Assembly (NCBI GenBank): GCA_002352665.1
Contig: DEIV01000117.1
Span: forward strand, 1 to 12,112
Reading direction: 5' to 3'
Source of the DNA: Flavobacteriaceae bacterium UBA2765
GTDB taxonomy: Bacteria; Bacteroidota; Bacteroidia; Flavobacteriales; Flavobacteriaceae
Length of the DNA: 12,112 nt
In this document: positions 1 to 6,394 of the stretch, one piece after another
How the letters are laid out: every line of letters begins with the position of its first letter
How positions within the stretch are numbered: the first letter of the stretch is position 1
Made by a program: the position numbers and the translations under genes
Notes under the pieces: model-generated
The model's database searches: none
Seen by the model: only the letters and a program-made list of their open reading frames with translations
What the model was told of the DNA's origin: nothing

Positions 1-692
1 GTAATATAAGATGCCTTTTTAGAAACCAAGAAAGATACTAAATCAGCTACTTCTTCTGCCTCTCCAAATCTGTTAACAGGTATCATTTTTTTCAATTCCT
101 TTTCATCTAAATTTGCGGTCATATCAGAATTGATAAATCCAGGTGCTACTGCATTAACAGTAATTTTTCGTTTGGCAACTTCTTGAGCGAGTGCTTTGGT
201 AGCTGCAACGATGGCTCCTTTTGCTGCTGAATAATTAGTTTGTCCCGGCGTTCCTTTTACACCTGACACTGAAACCATATTTACTATTCTACCATATCTG
301 TTACTCAACATCTTTTTTATGAGATAATTGGTAACATTAAAAAAACCGTTTAAACTGGTATTGATAACTTGATGCCAGTCGTCAGCCGGCATCCACATAA
401 ATAAACCATCTTTTGTTATACCTGCATTGTTGACAATTACTTCGATTACAGCATTTTCATTATTTTGTACCCAAATATCAAAAGCATTCTTGACCGCATC
501 CGCATCAGCGACATTAAACTGAATAATCTCTGCACTACCACCTTTTTCTTTAATTTGTTTCAAGGTATCTTCTGCAGCTAATTTGTTACTGTTATAATTG
601 ATTAATATATGGTATTCTGAATCTTCGGAGAGCTTTATACAAACAGCTTTACCAATACCTCTAGATCCTCCTGTAACTAACGCACACTTCAT
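1..692 (-). CDS. fabG: 3-oxoacyl-ACP reductase (FabG-like SDR), 3' end cut by window edge
   Basis: This is an NADPH-dependent beta-ketoacyl-ACP reductase of the classical short-chain dehydrogenase family, which reduces the 3-keto group during fatty acid or polyene chain extension. 230 codons are visible from ATG at 692. The Rossmann motif TGGSRGIG is at residues 7-14 and NNAG at 88-91. The catalytic tetrad reads N111, S141 (in SVSG), Y154 and K158 (in NYSAAK), all present. The family is about 240-247 aa, so only some 10-15 C-terminal residues should be missing, and the reading ends in KASYI, just before the usual C-terminal glycine-rich end. Only 9 bp separate it from the stop of the WG-repeat gene, so the two are almost certainly cotranscribed. 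Placed downstream of a tyrosine ammonia-lyase, it is more likely the dedicated reductase of a flexirubin/aryl-polyene pathway than the housekeeping FabG; that role is inferred. Confidence 0.93.
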   Translation of the reverse strand, partial: MKCALVTGGSRGIGKAVCIKLSEDSEYHILINYNSNKLAAEDTLKQIKEKGGSAEIIQFNVADADAVKNAFDIWVQNNENAVIEVIVNNAGITKDGLFMWMPADDWHQVINTSLNGFFNVTNYLIKKMLSNRYGRIVNMVSVSGVKGTPGQTNYSAAKGAIVAATKALAQEVAKRKITVNAVAPGFINSDMTANLDEKELKKMIPVNRFGEAEEVADLVSFLVSKKASYI

Positions 693-701
693 TAAGTGAT
701 T

Positions 702-1862
702 TTATTTTATTTCAATAAAAGGTTCTGCTCTATCAAACCAAGTATCTTTCAATAAATTACCTTTGGTATCAATAAAACCCCATTTCTTTTTTAAACCCAC
801 TCTAGCCCATCCATCAGTAAACCCTTTTTCAGCTCCTTTTGAAAACATAGTAAAAGGATTAAAAGTACTAATAGTGTATTTATCTTCAATTATCATTGTT
901 CCACTGGTATCTATAAACCCCCATAATTTTGCGACTTTAACCGGTGCCAGTCCATCCTTACTAAATATTTCTGCATCTCTATATTTTTCTGGTATTACCA
1001 TTTCTCCCTTTTCATTAATATATCCCCATAATTTTCCATCTGTAGAAACTGGTGCTAAACCATTTGAAAAAGCTTTTACTTTTTTGTATTTAGGCTCAAT
1101 TACCCATTCTCCTTTTCTATTGATAAAACCTACAATTTTATCCATATTATTGGCATAAGTCAATTCTTGACCTTCTCTAAAGTCCCAAATTTTTAAAACC
1201 CCTTCAATTTTAGTGAAAGTCCCATTTTGTAATAACCCTTGACTTTCATTTTTTTTTGCTCTTATTACACCTTCAGATAGCACACCTAAATCTTGATAAA
1301 TTGGGTCTATAACAACCTTTCCAGATCTATCAATCAAACCCCAATTATCACCTTTTTTAACCTTAGCATGATTATTTTTAAATGCCAATATCTTATCATA
1401 AGTAGGCTCTAAAATAACGTCGCCATTTGCATTTATCAAACCAATAGTTTCTCCTCGTTTTATAAAGGCCATGCCCTCTTTAAAATCGAATACTTTATCT
1501 GAGGAAGGCATCTCTATTTCCTCTCCTTTTTTATTGATATAAAACCAACGTTTATCCTTCTCTACTACGGCAATACCACTATCAAACGCCTTGGCTCTGT
1601 CAAAGGTAGTCTCTATAATTATTTCTCCTTGAGCATTAATATATCCCCATTTTTTATCCTTCATTACAGCGGCAGCATTATCAGAAAAACTACCTGCCTT
1701 ATCATAAGTAGGTTCTACTAACCAATCTCCACTGGAATATATATAACCAAATTTTTTATCCTTAGCTACCAATGCTGCTTTTTGAGCATTTATAGTTTGA
1801 CCAATCAAGATCATTATCAGTAGCAGTAAAACACTACTACTCTTAAAATTTTTGTTTAGCAT
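702..1862 (-). CDS. exported WG-repeat protein
   Basis: This is a secreted or periplasmic repeat protein of unknown function. From the start chosen here (ATG at 1862) it has 386 aa and begins with a good signal peptide: short polar N-end, hydrophobic core at residues 11-21, cleavage probably after INAQ (27). The rest is about ten WG (KWG) repeats, each of the form xWGyIn-x-GexvIePxYdkaxxFxxGxAxV. They begin near residues 38, 72, 106, 140, 174, 208, 244, 279, 314 and 361. The first six are exactly 34 residues apart and the last follows a 13-residue insertion. An in-frame ATG at 1916 (404 aa) or TTG at 1922 would put up to 20 polar residues ahead of the signal peptide, so I prefer 1862, though 1916 is possible. 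The gene lies between the ammonia-lyase (126 bp upstream) and fabG (9 bp downstream) in one apparent operon. WG repeats are presumed binding scaffolds; no enzymatic motif is visible. Confidence 0.9.
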   Translation of the reverse strand: MLNKNFKSSSVLLLLIMILIGQTINAQKAALVAKDKKFGYIYSSGDWLVEPTYDKAGSFSDNAAAVMKDKKWGYINAQGEIIIETTFDRAKAFDSGIAVVEKDKRWFYINKKGEEIEMPSSDKVFDFKEGMAFIKRGETIGLINANGDVILEPTYDKILAFKNNHAKVKKGDNWGLIDRSGKVVIDPIYQDLGVLSEGVIRAKKNESQGLLQNGTFTKIEGVLKIWDFREGQELTYANNMDKIVGFINRKGEWVIEPKYKKVKAFSNGLAPVSTDGKLWGYINEKGEMVIPEKYRDAEIFSKDGLAPVKVAKLWGFIDTSGTMIIEDKYTISTFNPFTMFSKGAEKGFTDGWARVGLKKKWGFIDTKGNLLKDTWFDRAEPFIEIK

Positions 1863-1987
1863 GCTAAATTTACCTAATAATAGGTGTTGATTGTGATTTC
1901 TAATTGAATTTTTCATGAGCAATATGATTAAATTTAAGATCTAATAAAGTAATTAAAAAAAAACGAAACCACAAAACCTAAAAAGCA

Positions 1988-3517
1988 CTATTTAGAATTG
2001 GTTTCCATCAGGTATTTTTTGACTGCACCAACATAAGGATACATCACCACATCTTCTTTAAAAGCTGGTACTATATTCCTAATTGCATCAAACATTTTTT
2101 TTGTATTTGAAGAAACTTTGTCTTTAAATTCTAAATATTCTATAGCTTGAATTATAGTAATCATTTCTATAGCCACCACTTCATAGGCATTTTCTATTAC
2201 CTTTTTTGTCATTAATGCCGCATTTGTACCCATACTAACAATGTCTTGATTGTCATTATTATTAGGAATACTATGTACATACATTGGATTTGATAAGGTT
2301 TGATTTTCAGCTGTAGTTGATGTAGCCGTAAATTGCACGCCTTGCATACCAAAATTCAATCCTAATTGTCCTAAATTTACAAATGGTGGTAAAATATCGT
2401 TGAGTTTTGAATTCAATAAGTAATTCAATTGTCGCTCAGATAACATCGTCATTTTTGTAACTACAAGCTTAAGTTTATCCATTTCTAAGGAGACATAGTC
2501 GCCATGAAAATTACCTCCATGATATACGTGTTTTTTCTCAACATCTACAATAGGATTATCATTTGCTGAATTAACCTCTTCAATTAGAATTTTATGCACA
2601 CTTTTTAAGGTGTCTAGTATAGGTCCTAAAATTTGAGGTACACAACGTAAGGAATAATATTCCTGTACTTTTTCCTTAAAAACAGGGCTATTTGCATTTC
2701 CATTATAAAGAAACTCTTCTCTGCTACGTATCAAAGAACTATCTTTTAAATGCTCTCGCATTTTTTTAGCAACTTCTTGCTGGCCTTTGTGTTTTTTAGT
2801 GCTGTTTAGTTCATCTGACAAATGATCGTCATAAGCTTCAACAACTTCATTGATAGCTGCAGAACATTTGATTACCCATTGCAACAAACGTTTTGTATAT
2901 ATTACATTTACAATACCTATTCCAGTCATTACAGAAGTTCCATTCATCAAAGCCAATCCTTCACGTAATTCAACATTGATAGGTTTTAACTGTTCTAGTT
3001 CAAACACTTCTTGAGTTGGTCTTTTTTTACCTTTATAATAAACTTCACCTTCCCCTATTAAAACCAATGCTAAATGTGCCAATTGAACCAAATCTCCACT
3101 AGCACCTACACCGCCATGCTCATATATTAAAGGTGTAATATCTCTATTGATAAGTTCTTTCATCAATTCAATAACAGAGATGTGCACCCCGGAATTCCCT
3201 AAGCTCAATGTATTTAATCTAGCCAACATAGCAGCTTTTACATACATTTTAGGAATAGGGTTACCAACACCTGAAGCGTGGCTTCTAATTAGATTGTACT
3301 GTAATTGAATTCTATCTTCATCTTTTATTTTATACTGAGCCATTGGTCCAAATCCTGTATTTACACCATATATGACTTTATTCTCTGAAAATTCTTTTAA
3401 AAAATTGAAAGAGTTTTCTACTTTGGAAAGTAATTCTTGGTCTAGCTCAATGGAATTTTCATTAAAAATAACTTCATAAAAATCTTTTAAATCTAATTCT
3501 CCTTTAAGTATTTGCAT
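1988..3517 (-). CDS. tyrosine ammonia-lyase (HAL/PAL/TAL family), flexirubin type
   Basis: This is an MIO-dependent aromatic amino acid ammonia-lyase, predicted to convert L-tyrosine to 4-coumarate plus ammonia in the cytoplasm. Its 509 aa match the family length. The MIO-forming Ala-Ser-Gly is at 139-141 in GGVGASGDL. Other conserved sites are Y50 (VIYGVNTGFGP), N192 (NGTS), Y288 and R291 (YSLRCVPQ), and N319-P322 (NDNP). The substrate-selectivity pair reads S79-H80, as in histidine lyases rather than the His-Leu of Rhodobacter TAL. However, the whole sequence, including NLIRSH-SG, GVHxSVI, YHGGNFHGDY and HSIPNNNDNQD, closely resembles the Flavobacterium johnsoniae tyrosine lyase as I remember it, which also carries SH. 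HutH (histidine) is the main alternative, but no other hut gene is present. Context (FabG downstream, halogenase divergent) supports a flexirubin starter-unit role. A TAnnTTTG box lies 63 bp upstream. Confidence 0.88.
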   Translation of the reverse strand: MQILKGELDLKDFYEVIFNENSIELDQELLSKVENSFNFLKEFSENKVIYGVNTGFGPMAQYKIKDEDRIQLQYNLIRSHASGVGNPIPKMYVKAAMLARLNTLSLGNSGVHISVIELMKELINRDITPLIYEHGGVGASGDLVQLAHLALVLIGEGEVYYKGKKRPTQEVFELEQLKPINVELREGLALMNGTSVMTGIGIVNVIYTKRLLQWVIKCSAAINEVVEAYDDHLSDELNSTKKHKGQQEVAKKMREHLKDSSLIRSREEFLYNGNANSPVFKEKVQEYYSLRCVPQILGPILDTLKSVHKILIEEVNSANDNPIVDVEKKHVYHGGNFHGDYVSLEMDKLKLVVTKMTMLSERQLNYLLNSKLNDILPPFVNLGQLGLNFGMQGVQFTATSTTAENQTLSNPMYVHSIPNNNDNQDIVSMGTNAALMTKKVIENAYEVVAIEMITIIQAIEYLEFKDKVSSNTKKMFDAIRNIVPAFKEDVVMYPYVGAVKKYLMETNSK

Positions 3518-3579
3518 TTATATTAGAATTTATTGGGTAAATTTTATAATTATTTTAAAAAATAATTAATTTAAAACGC

Positions 3580-3587
3580 CAAATTTA
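3580..3587 (-). promoter_or_regulatory. candidate -7 box (TAAATTTG) for the ammonia-lyase operon
   Basis: This is an exact match to the Bacteroidota -7 element TAnnTTTG on the minus strand, 63 bp before the ATG at 3517. No convincing -33 TTG sits about 20 bp further upstream, so the call rests on one box and its position. Confidence 0.4.
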
Positions 3588-3588
3588 A

Positions 3589-3596
3589 TACTTTTA
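3589..3596 (+). promoter_or_regulatory. candidate -7 box (TACTTTTA) for the halogenase gene
   Basis: This is a seven-of-eight match to TAnnTTTG, 25 bp before the ATG at 3621, leaving a leader of roughly 15-20 nt. It lies directly beside the minus-strand box at 3580-3587, so the divergent promoters would be back to back and could share a regulator. Weak by itself in such AT-rich DNA. Confidence 0.25.
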
Positions 3597-3620
3597 CAGA
3601 GAACTTACTATAAATAAAAT

Positions 3621-4880
3621 ATGATTACAGAAAATGTAGATGTTTTAGTCATCGGTGCTGGTCCTTCTGGTTGTGTTTCAGCTTCTTATTTAAAAAATAA
3701 TAATATTGATGTCAAAATTGTAGAAAAGTCTAAATTTCCCAGATATGTAATAGGAGAAAGTCTATTGCCTAGATGTATGGATCATTTTGAAGAAGTGGGA
3801 CTTTTGGAAGGTCTAAACAATCAAAATTTTGAAAAAAAATATGGAGCCCGATTTATGAAAAAGGAGAAGGTTTGTAATTTTGATTTTAGCAAAAAATACA
3901 CTGATGGTTGGGATTGGACTTGGCAAATACCAAGGGATGATTTTGATCTTATTTTAGCGACTGAGACACAAAAAAAAGGAGTTCCCATCGATTTTGAGAA
4001 TGAAGTCATTGACATTTCTTTTGATGGCTCTAACTCTAATACAACAATAAAGGACAAAGATGGAGTTATTAAAATGATTCATTCAAAATTTGTTATAGAC
4101 TCTAGTGGATATGGAAGAGTATTACCTCGGCTATTAAATTTAGATATTCCTTCTAAACTACCAGATCATTCCTCTATATTTTCACAAGTAAAAGAACAGC
4201 ATAGACCCGAAGGTAAAGAAGGTACTTTGATCACTTTTGACGTCCTTCAGAAAAACGTTTGGTTATGGGTAATTCCGTTTTCAAATGGAAATACAAGTAT
4301 AGGTTTTGTAGGACCAACAGATTTTATTAACTCATTTAAAGGTACTCCTTCTGAAGTTCTATCTGAAATGCTAAAACTATCTGATTATTATTATGATAGA
4401 TTTAAAGATGAAGTGTTTTTATTTGAGCCAAAAGTGATACAAAATTTCTCAAAATCGATAAAGCAATTACATGGAAAAGGTTATGCCTTAACCGGTAACA
4501 GTACAGAGTTTTTAGATCCTATTTTTTCTTCAGGTGTTACTTTTGCAACAGAATCAGGCTTATTAGCCGCTAAATTAGCTTTGAGAGAAATTAAAAATGA
4601 AAAGGTAGATTGGGATACTGAATATACAGCATATATAGGTAAAGGTGTGGATGTGTTTTCAACCTATGTAAATGAATGGTATAAAGGAAATTTACAAAAA
4701 TTATTTTTCCATCAACCAGAAAACCCTGAAATAAAAAAGCAAATATGTTCGGTTTTAGCCGGATATGTTTGGGATGAAACCAATCCTTTTGTAAAAAAAC
4801 ATGATAGGGTAATTACATCAATGGCACATTTAATTGACCTAGAAATAGCACAACAACAAAAAGCTGCTAAACCAAATTAA
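3621..4880 (+). CDS. flavin-dependent halogenase-type FAD enzyme
   Basis: This 419-aa FAD protein is of the flavin-dependent halogenase superfamily. The FAD-binding GAGPSG is at residues 12-17 after a hydrophobic beta strand, followed by the GESLLP segment at 45-50. K73 in KKYGARF has the spacing of the catalytic lysine (K79 of PrnA) that forms or positions the halogenating species. The halogenase signature WxWxIP appears as WLWVIP at 214-219, and the FxxPxxSxG motif as FLDPIFSSG at 297-305. These motifs favour a true halogenase, probably of the phenol or carrier-protein-bound class, over a plain monooxygenase or geranylgeranyl-reductase-like enzyme. It is divergent from the tyrosine ammonia-lyase, so a hydroxyphenyl group made from 4-coumarate is the natural substrate candidate (chlorinated flexirubin); this is inference. 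It needs reduced flavin from a separate reductase, none of which is in the window. The last codons form the left arm of a terminator hairpin. Confidence 0.82.
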   Translation: MITENVDVLVIGAGPSGCVSASYLKNNNIDVKIVEKSKFPRYVIGESLLPRCMDHFEEVGLLEGLNNQNFEKKYGARFMKKEKVCNFDFSKKYTDGWDWTWQIPRDDFDLILATETQKKGVPIDFENEVIDISFDGSNSNTTIKDKDGVIKMIHSKFVIDSSGYGRVLPRLLNLDIPSKLPDHSSIFSQVKEQHRPEGKEGTLITFDVLQKNVWLWVIPFSNGNTSIGFVGPTDFINSFKGTPSEVLSEMLKLSDYYYDRFKDEVFLFEPKVIQNFSKSIKQLHGKGYALTGNSTEFLDPIFSSGVTFATESGLLAAKLALREIKNEKVDWDTEYTAYIGKGVDVFSTYVNEWYKGNLQKLFFHQPENPEIKKQICSVLAGYVWDETNPFVKKHDRVITSMAHLIDLEIAQQQKAAKPN

Positions 4881-4897
4881 TTTAGTCTAGCAGCTTT
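4860..4897. terminator. bidirectional hairpin terminator
   Basis: The arms AAAGCTGCTA (4860-4869) and TAGCAGCTTT (4888-4897) form a perfect 10-bp stem with an 18-nt loop. T-rich sequence follows on the plus strand, and T-rich sequence also follows on the minus strand. It lies between the convergent halogenase gene and the minus-strand gene ending at 4920, so it can terminate both. The left arm begins inside the last codons of the halogenase gene. Confidence 0.75.
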
Positions 4898-4919
4898 ATT
4901 TATTGAAAATATTTGTTGG

Positions 4920-5525
4920 TTATTTAGAAACTTTTTTGATGCTTTTCGCAATATTTTTTGCCAGTTTTGCATAGCATTCAGATATTCTGTAACCCGAATC
5001 AAAATCATATCCCATTGCTCCAGATCCTTGAACATCTTTATATTTTCCAGACAATAAAATATTAGATGGATTTCCGGCTTCATAAACCGTAACTATTGCA
5101 TCTATTTCAGAATTGTGTCTTACAATACCAACATTATAACCTGCATAAAGTTTGGTAGTATGTATTTTCATAATATACTTTGCATCATCTAAATCGCTAC
5201 CTACCTTAATTTTTCCATCATCAAATCTTTTGTTAAAAGATTCAACATATTTTGGTTCATACCTTTTCTCTCTATCTAAAAACCATGAATTTTTAAATTT
5301 TTCTCCGGCACCAGCTTCTTTTTCCTCTCTTTTTGCCATTTTATCTTCTAAAAATTCTTCTTCAGAATCATATTTTGGAATTTCAACATCAGTATAATCA
5401 AACTCTAATTTATAAGAAGTAATCCCTTTTAAATTCTTGAAATTTCCCTCCTCAACTTTCATTTTTTGCGAATAGGCAACTACCGCTGTCAGAAGGAATA
5501 CAAATAGTGTCAACTGTTTTTTCAT
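4920..5525 (-). CDS. exported hypothetical protein, first of two tandem paralogs
   Basis: Function not recognised. The 201-aa protein begins with a clear signal peptide (MKKQ, hydrophobic core 5-17, likely cleavage after AYSQ at 20), so the roughly 180-aa mature protein should be periplasmic or surface-exposed. No lipobox cysteine is seen. It is homologous along most of its length to the protein of the next gene upstream (5625-6218). Shared landmarks are the FDY near residue 43, DSEE-FL near 54-59, a GEKFK..W segment, YEP, TT..Y.GYNVG and T-YE with a P-NI. The central region is strongly charged (EEKEAGAGEKFK). The ATG at 5525 has no Shine-Dalgarno but an A-rich leader. The gene probably lies downstream in an operon with its paralog, with a large hairpin between them that may modulate expression. 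It ends at the terminator shared with the halogenase gene. Confidence 0.88.
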   Translation of the reverse strand: MKKQLTLFVFLLTAVVAYSQKMKVEEGNFKNLKGITSYKLEFDYTDVEIPKYDSEEEFLEDKMAKREEKEAGAGEKFKNSWFLDREKRYEPKYVESFNKRFDDGKIKVGSDLDDAKYIMKIHTTKLYAGYNVGIVRHNSEIDAIVTVYEAGNPSNILLSGKYKDVQGSGAMGYDFDSGYRISECYAKLAKNIAKSIKKVSK

Positions 5526-5566
5526 GTTCTTTTTATTTTAAATTAATGATATTAAATATTTTCTTT

Positions 5567-5624
5567 TTCAATGTTATAATAACCATATAAATATAAATAC
5601 TTTTATATGAATAATAACATTGAA
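5567..5624. repeat. 58-nt intergenic hairpin between the tandem paralogs
   Basis: The outer arms TTCAATGTTAT (5567-5577) and ATAACATTGAA (5614-5624) are perfectly complementary. The inner arms CATATAAA (5584-5591) and TTTATATG (5602-5609) also pair, giving a nearly continuous stem of at least 19 bp with a small asymmetric bulge and a 10-nt loop. It begins directly beside the stop codon of the upstream paralog (TAA at 5627-5625). On the transcribed minus strand it is followed by an A-rich rather than a T-rich run, so it is not a standard intrinsic terminator. A role in mRNA processing or 3'-end protection is possible. Confidence 0.6.
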
Positions 5625-6218
5625 TTAGAATGTTTTTCTTCTAAGATAAGCAGCAATTCTTCTTGACAAAACACCATATGCATTTGAAATTCTTACGCCT
5701 GAATGATAGTTGGCCTTACCTTTAACGTAAATTTCTTTGGTTGTAAATATTATATTCTCAGGTACTTTGGTTTCATAAATTGTAATTGTTGCTTTTAATT
5801 TTGAATCTTCATACCAAACGCCAACATTATATCCAGGATAAACAAACGTAGTATTTATTAACATCGTATATTTAACATCGCTATTTTCTTGCACTTTTAA
5901 TTTTCGTTTTAAACTAAAATAATCGTTAAAAGCTGTTATAAATCTAGGTTCGTATAAGCTATCTCTAAAGCTAAACCAATCACGTTTAAATTTTTCTCCT
6001 GATCCTTTTACATGTTCTTCCCTTAATTGTATTTTTTCTTTTAAAAATGCTTCTTCAGAATCAAATTTTGCTATTATAATATTAGAATAATCAAAAACAA
6101 TATTATATTCATTAACACCAATTAAATTTTCAACATCACCTGTAACTATTTTAATTTTTTGAGCAATTAGGTTTATATTTATCAATACAATCGCTACAAA
6201 CAAAAAATATCTTTTCAT
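5625..6218 (-). CDS. exported hypothetical protein, second of two tandem paralogs
   Basis: Function not recognised. The 197-aa protein has an N-terminal signal peptide (MKRYF, hydrophobic 4-18, likely cleavage after LIAQ at 20) and no lipobox, and is predicted to be periplasmic or secreted. It is a diverged paralog of the 4920-5525 product, with the same length, signal peptide type and order of motifs: FDYSN, FDSEEAFL, REE..KGSGEKFKRDW, YEPRF, NTTFVYPGYNVGV and T-YE-K-PENI. Divergence elsewhere is considerable, so the duplication is not recent. The C-terminus is strongly basic (RRIAAYLRRKTF), unlike its sibling's K-rich but milder end. It is the promoter-proximal gene of the pair: an exact TAnnTTTG box lies 22 bp upstream of its ATG at 6218. 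It is divergent from kynU, with no obvious functional tie to tryptophan breakdown or to the pigment genes. Confidence 0.87.
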   Translation of the reverse strand: MKRYFLFVAIVLININLIAQKIKIVTGDVENLIGVNEYNIVFDYSNIIIAKFDSEEAFLKEKIQLREEHVKGSGEKFKRDWFSFRDSLYEPRFITAFNDYFSLKRKLKVQENSDVKYTMLINTTFVYPGYNVGVWYEDSKLKATITIYETKVPENIIFTTKEIYVKGKANYHSGVRISNAYGVLSRRIAAYLRRKTF

Positions 6219-6240
6219 AAAATGTTATTATTAATCATCA

Positions 6241-6248
6241 CAAATTTA
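6241..6248 (-). promoter_or_regulatory. candidate -7 box (TAAATTTG) for the paralog pair
   Basis: This is an exact TAnnTTTG match on the minus strand, 22 bp upstream of the ATG at 6218, implying a leader of about 15 nt. The sequence 19-21 bp further upstream (TGG) is only a poor -33 element. Confidence 0.4.
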
Positions 6249-6308
6249 CTATTAATCAGGCTACATCCATCCATTTGAAGAATTTTTTTTTGTCATATTT
6301 TTTTACGA

Positions 6309-6342
6309 TTAAGAATCTTAAAGGATTTCTTGAATCTTTCAA
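6309..6342. promoter_or_regulatory. two 13-nt palindromes, candidate operators upstream of kynU
   Basis: TTAAGAATCTTAA (6309-6321, perfect 6-bp arms around a central A) and TTGAATCTTTCAA (6330-6342, 5-bp arms) have centres 21 bp apart, about two helical turns. Both contain GAATCTT. They lie just upstream of the -7 box at 6363 and overlap the expected -33 region, as a repressor or activator site would. No regulator gene is visible in the window, so the binding factor is unknown. Confidence 0.35.
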
Positions 6343-6362
6343 ATAATTCGCTTAATAATGCT

Positions 6363-6370
6363 TATTTTTG
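6363..6370 (+). promoter_or_regulatory. candidate -7 box (TATTTTTG) for the kyn operon
   Basis: This is an exact TAnnTTTG match 24 bp before the proposed TTG start of kynU at 6395. A TTTC at 6337-6340, 22 bp upstream, is a weak substitute for the -33 TTG. The leader would be very short. Confidence 0.4.
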
Positions 6371-6394
6371 TTCAAATCATAAAATAAAAATGCA

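Noticed and set aside
763..1158. 131-codon plus-strand reading opposite the WG-repeat gene
   Set aside because: It is antisense to a clear repeat-protein gene, and its sequence is the complement of the regular WG repeats. It shows no domain of its own.
1863..1922. Longer N-terminus for the WG-repeat protein (ATG 1916 or TTG 1922)
   Set aside because: It would put 18-20 polar residues ahead of a standard signal peptide. It is not excluded, but less likely than ATG 1862.
5152..5397. 81-codon plus-strand reading inside the first exported paralog
   Set aside because: It is antisense to a gene with a signal peptide and a paralog. The reading has no recognisable feature or initiation context.
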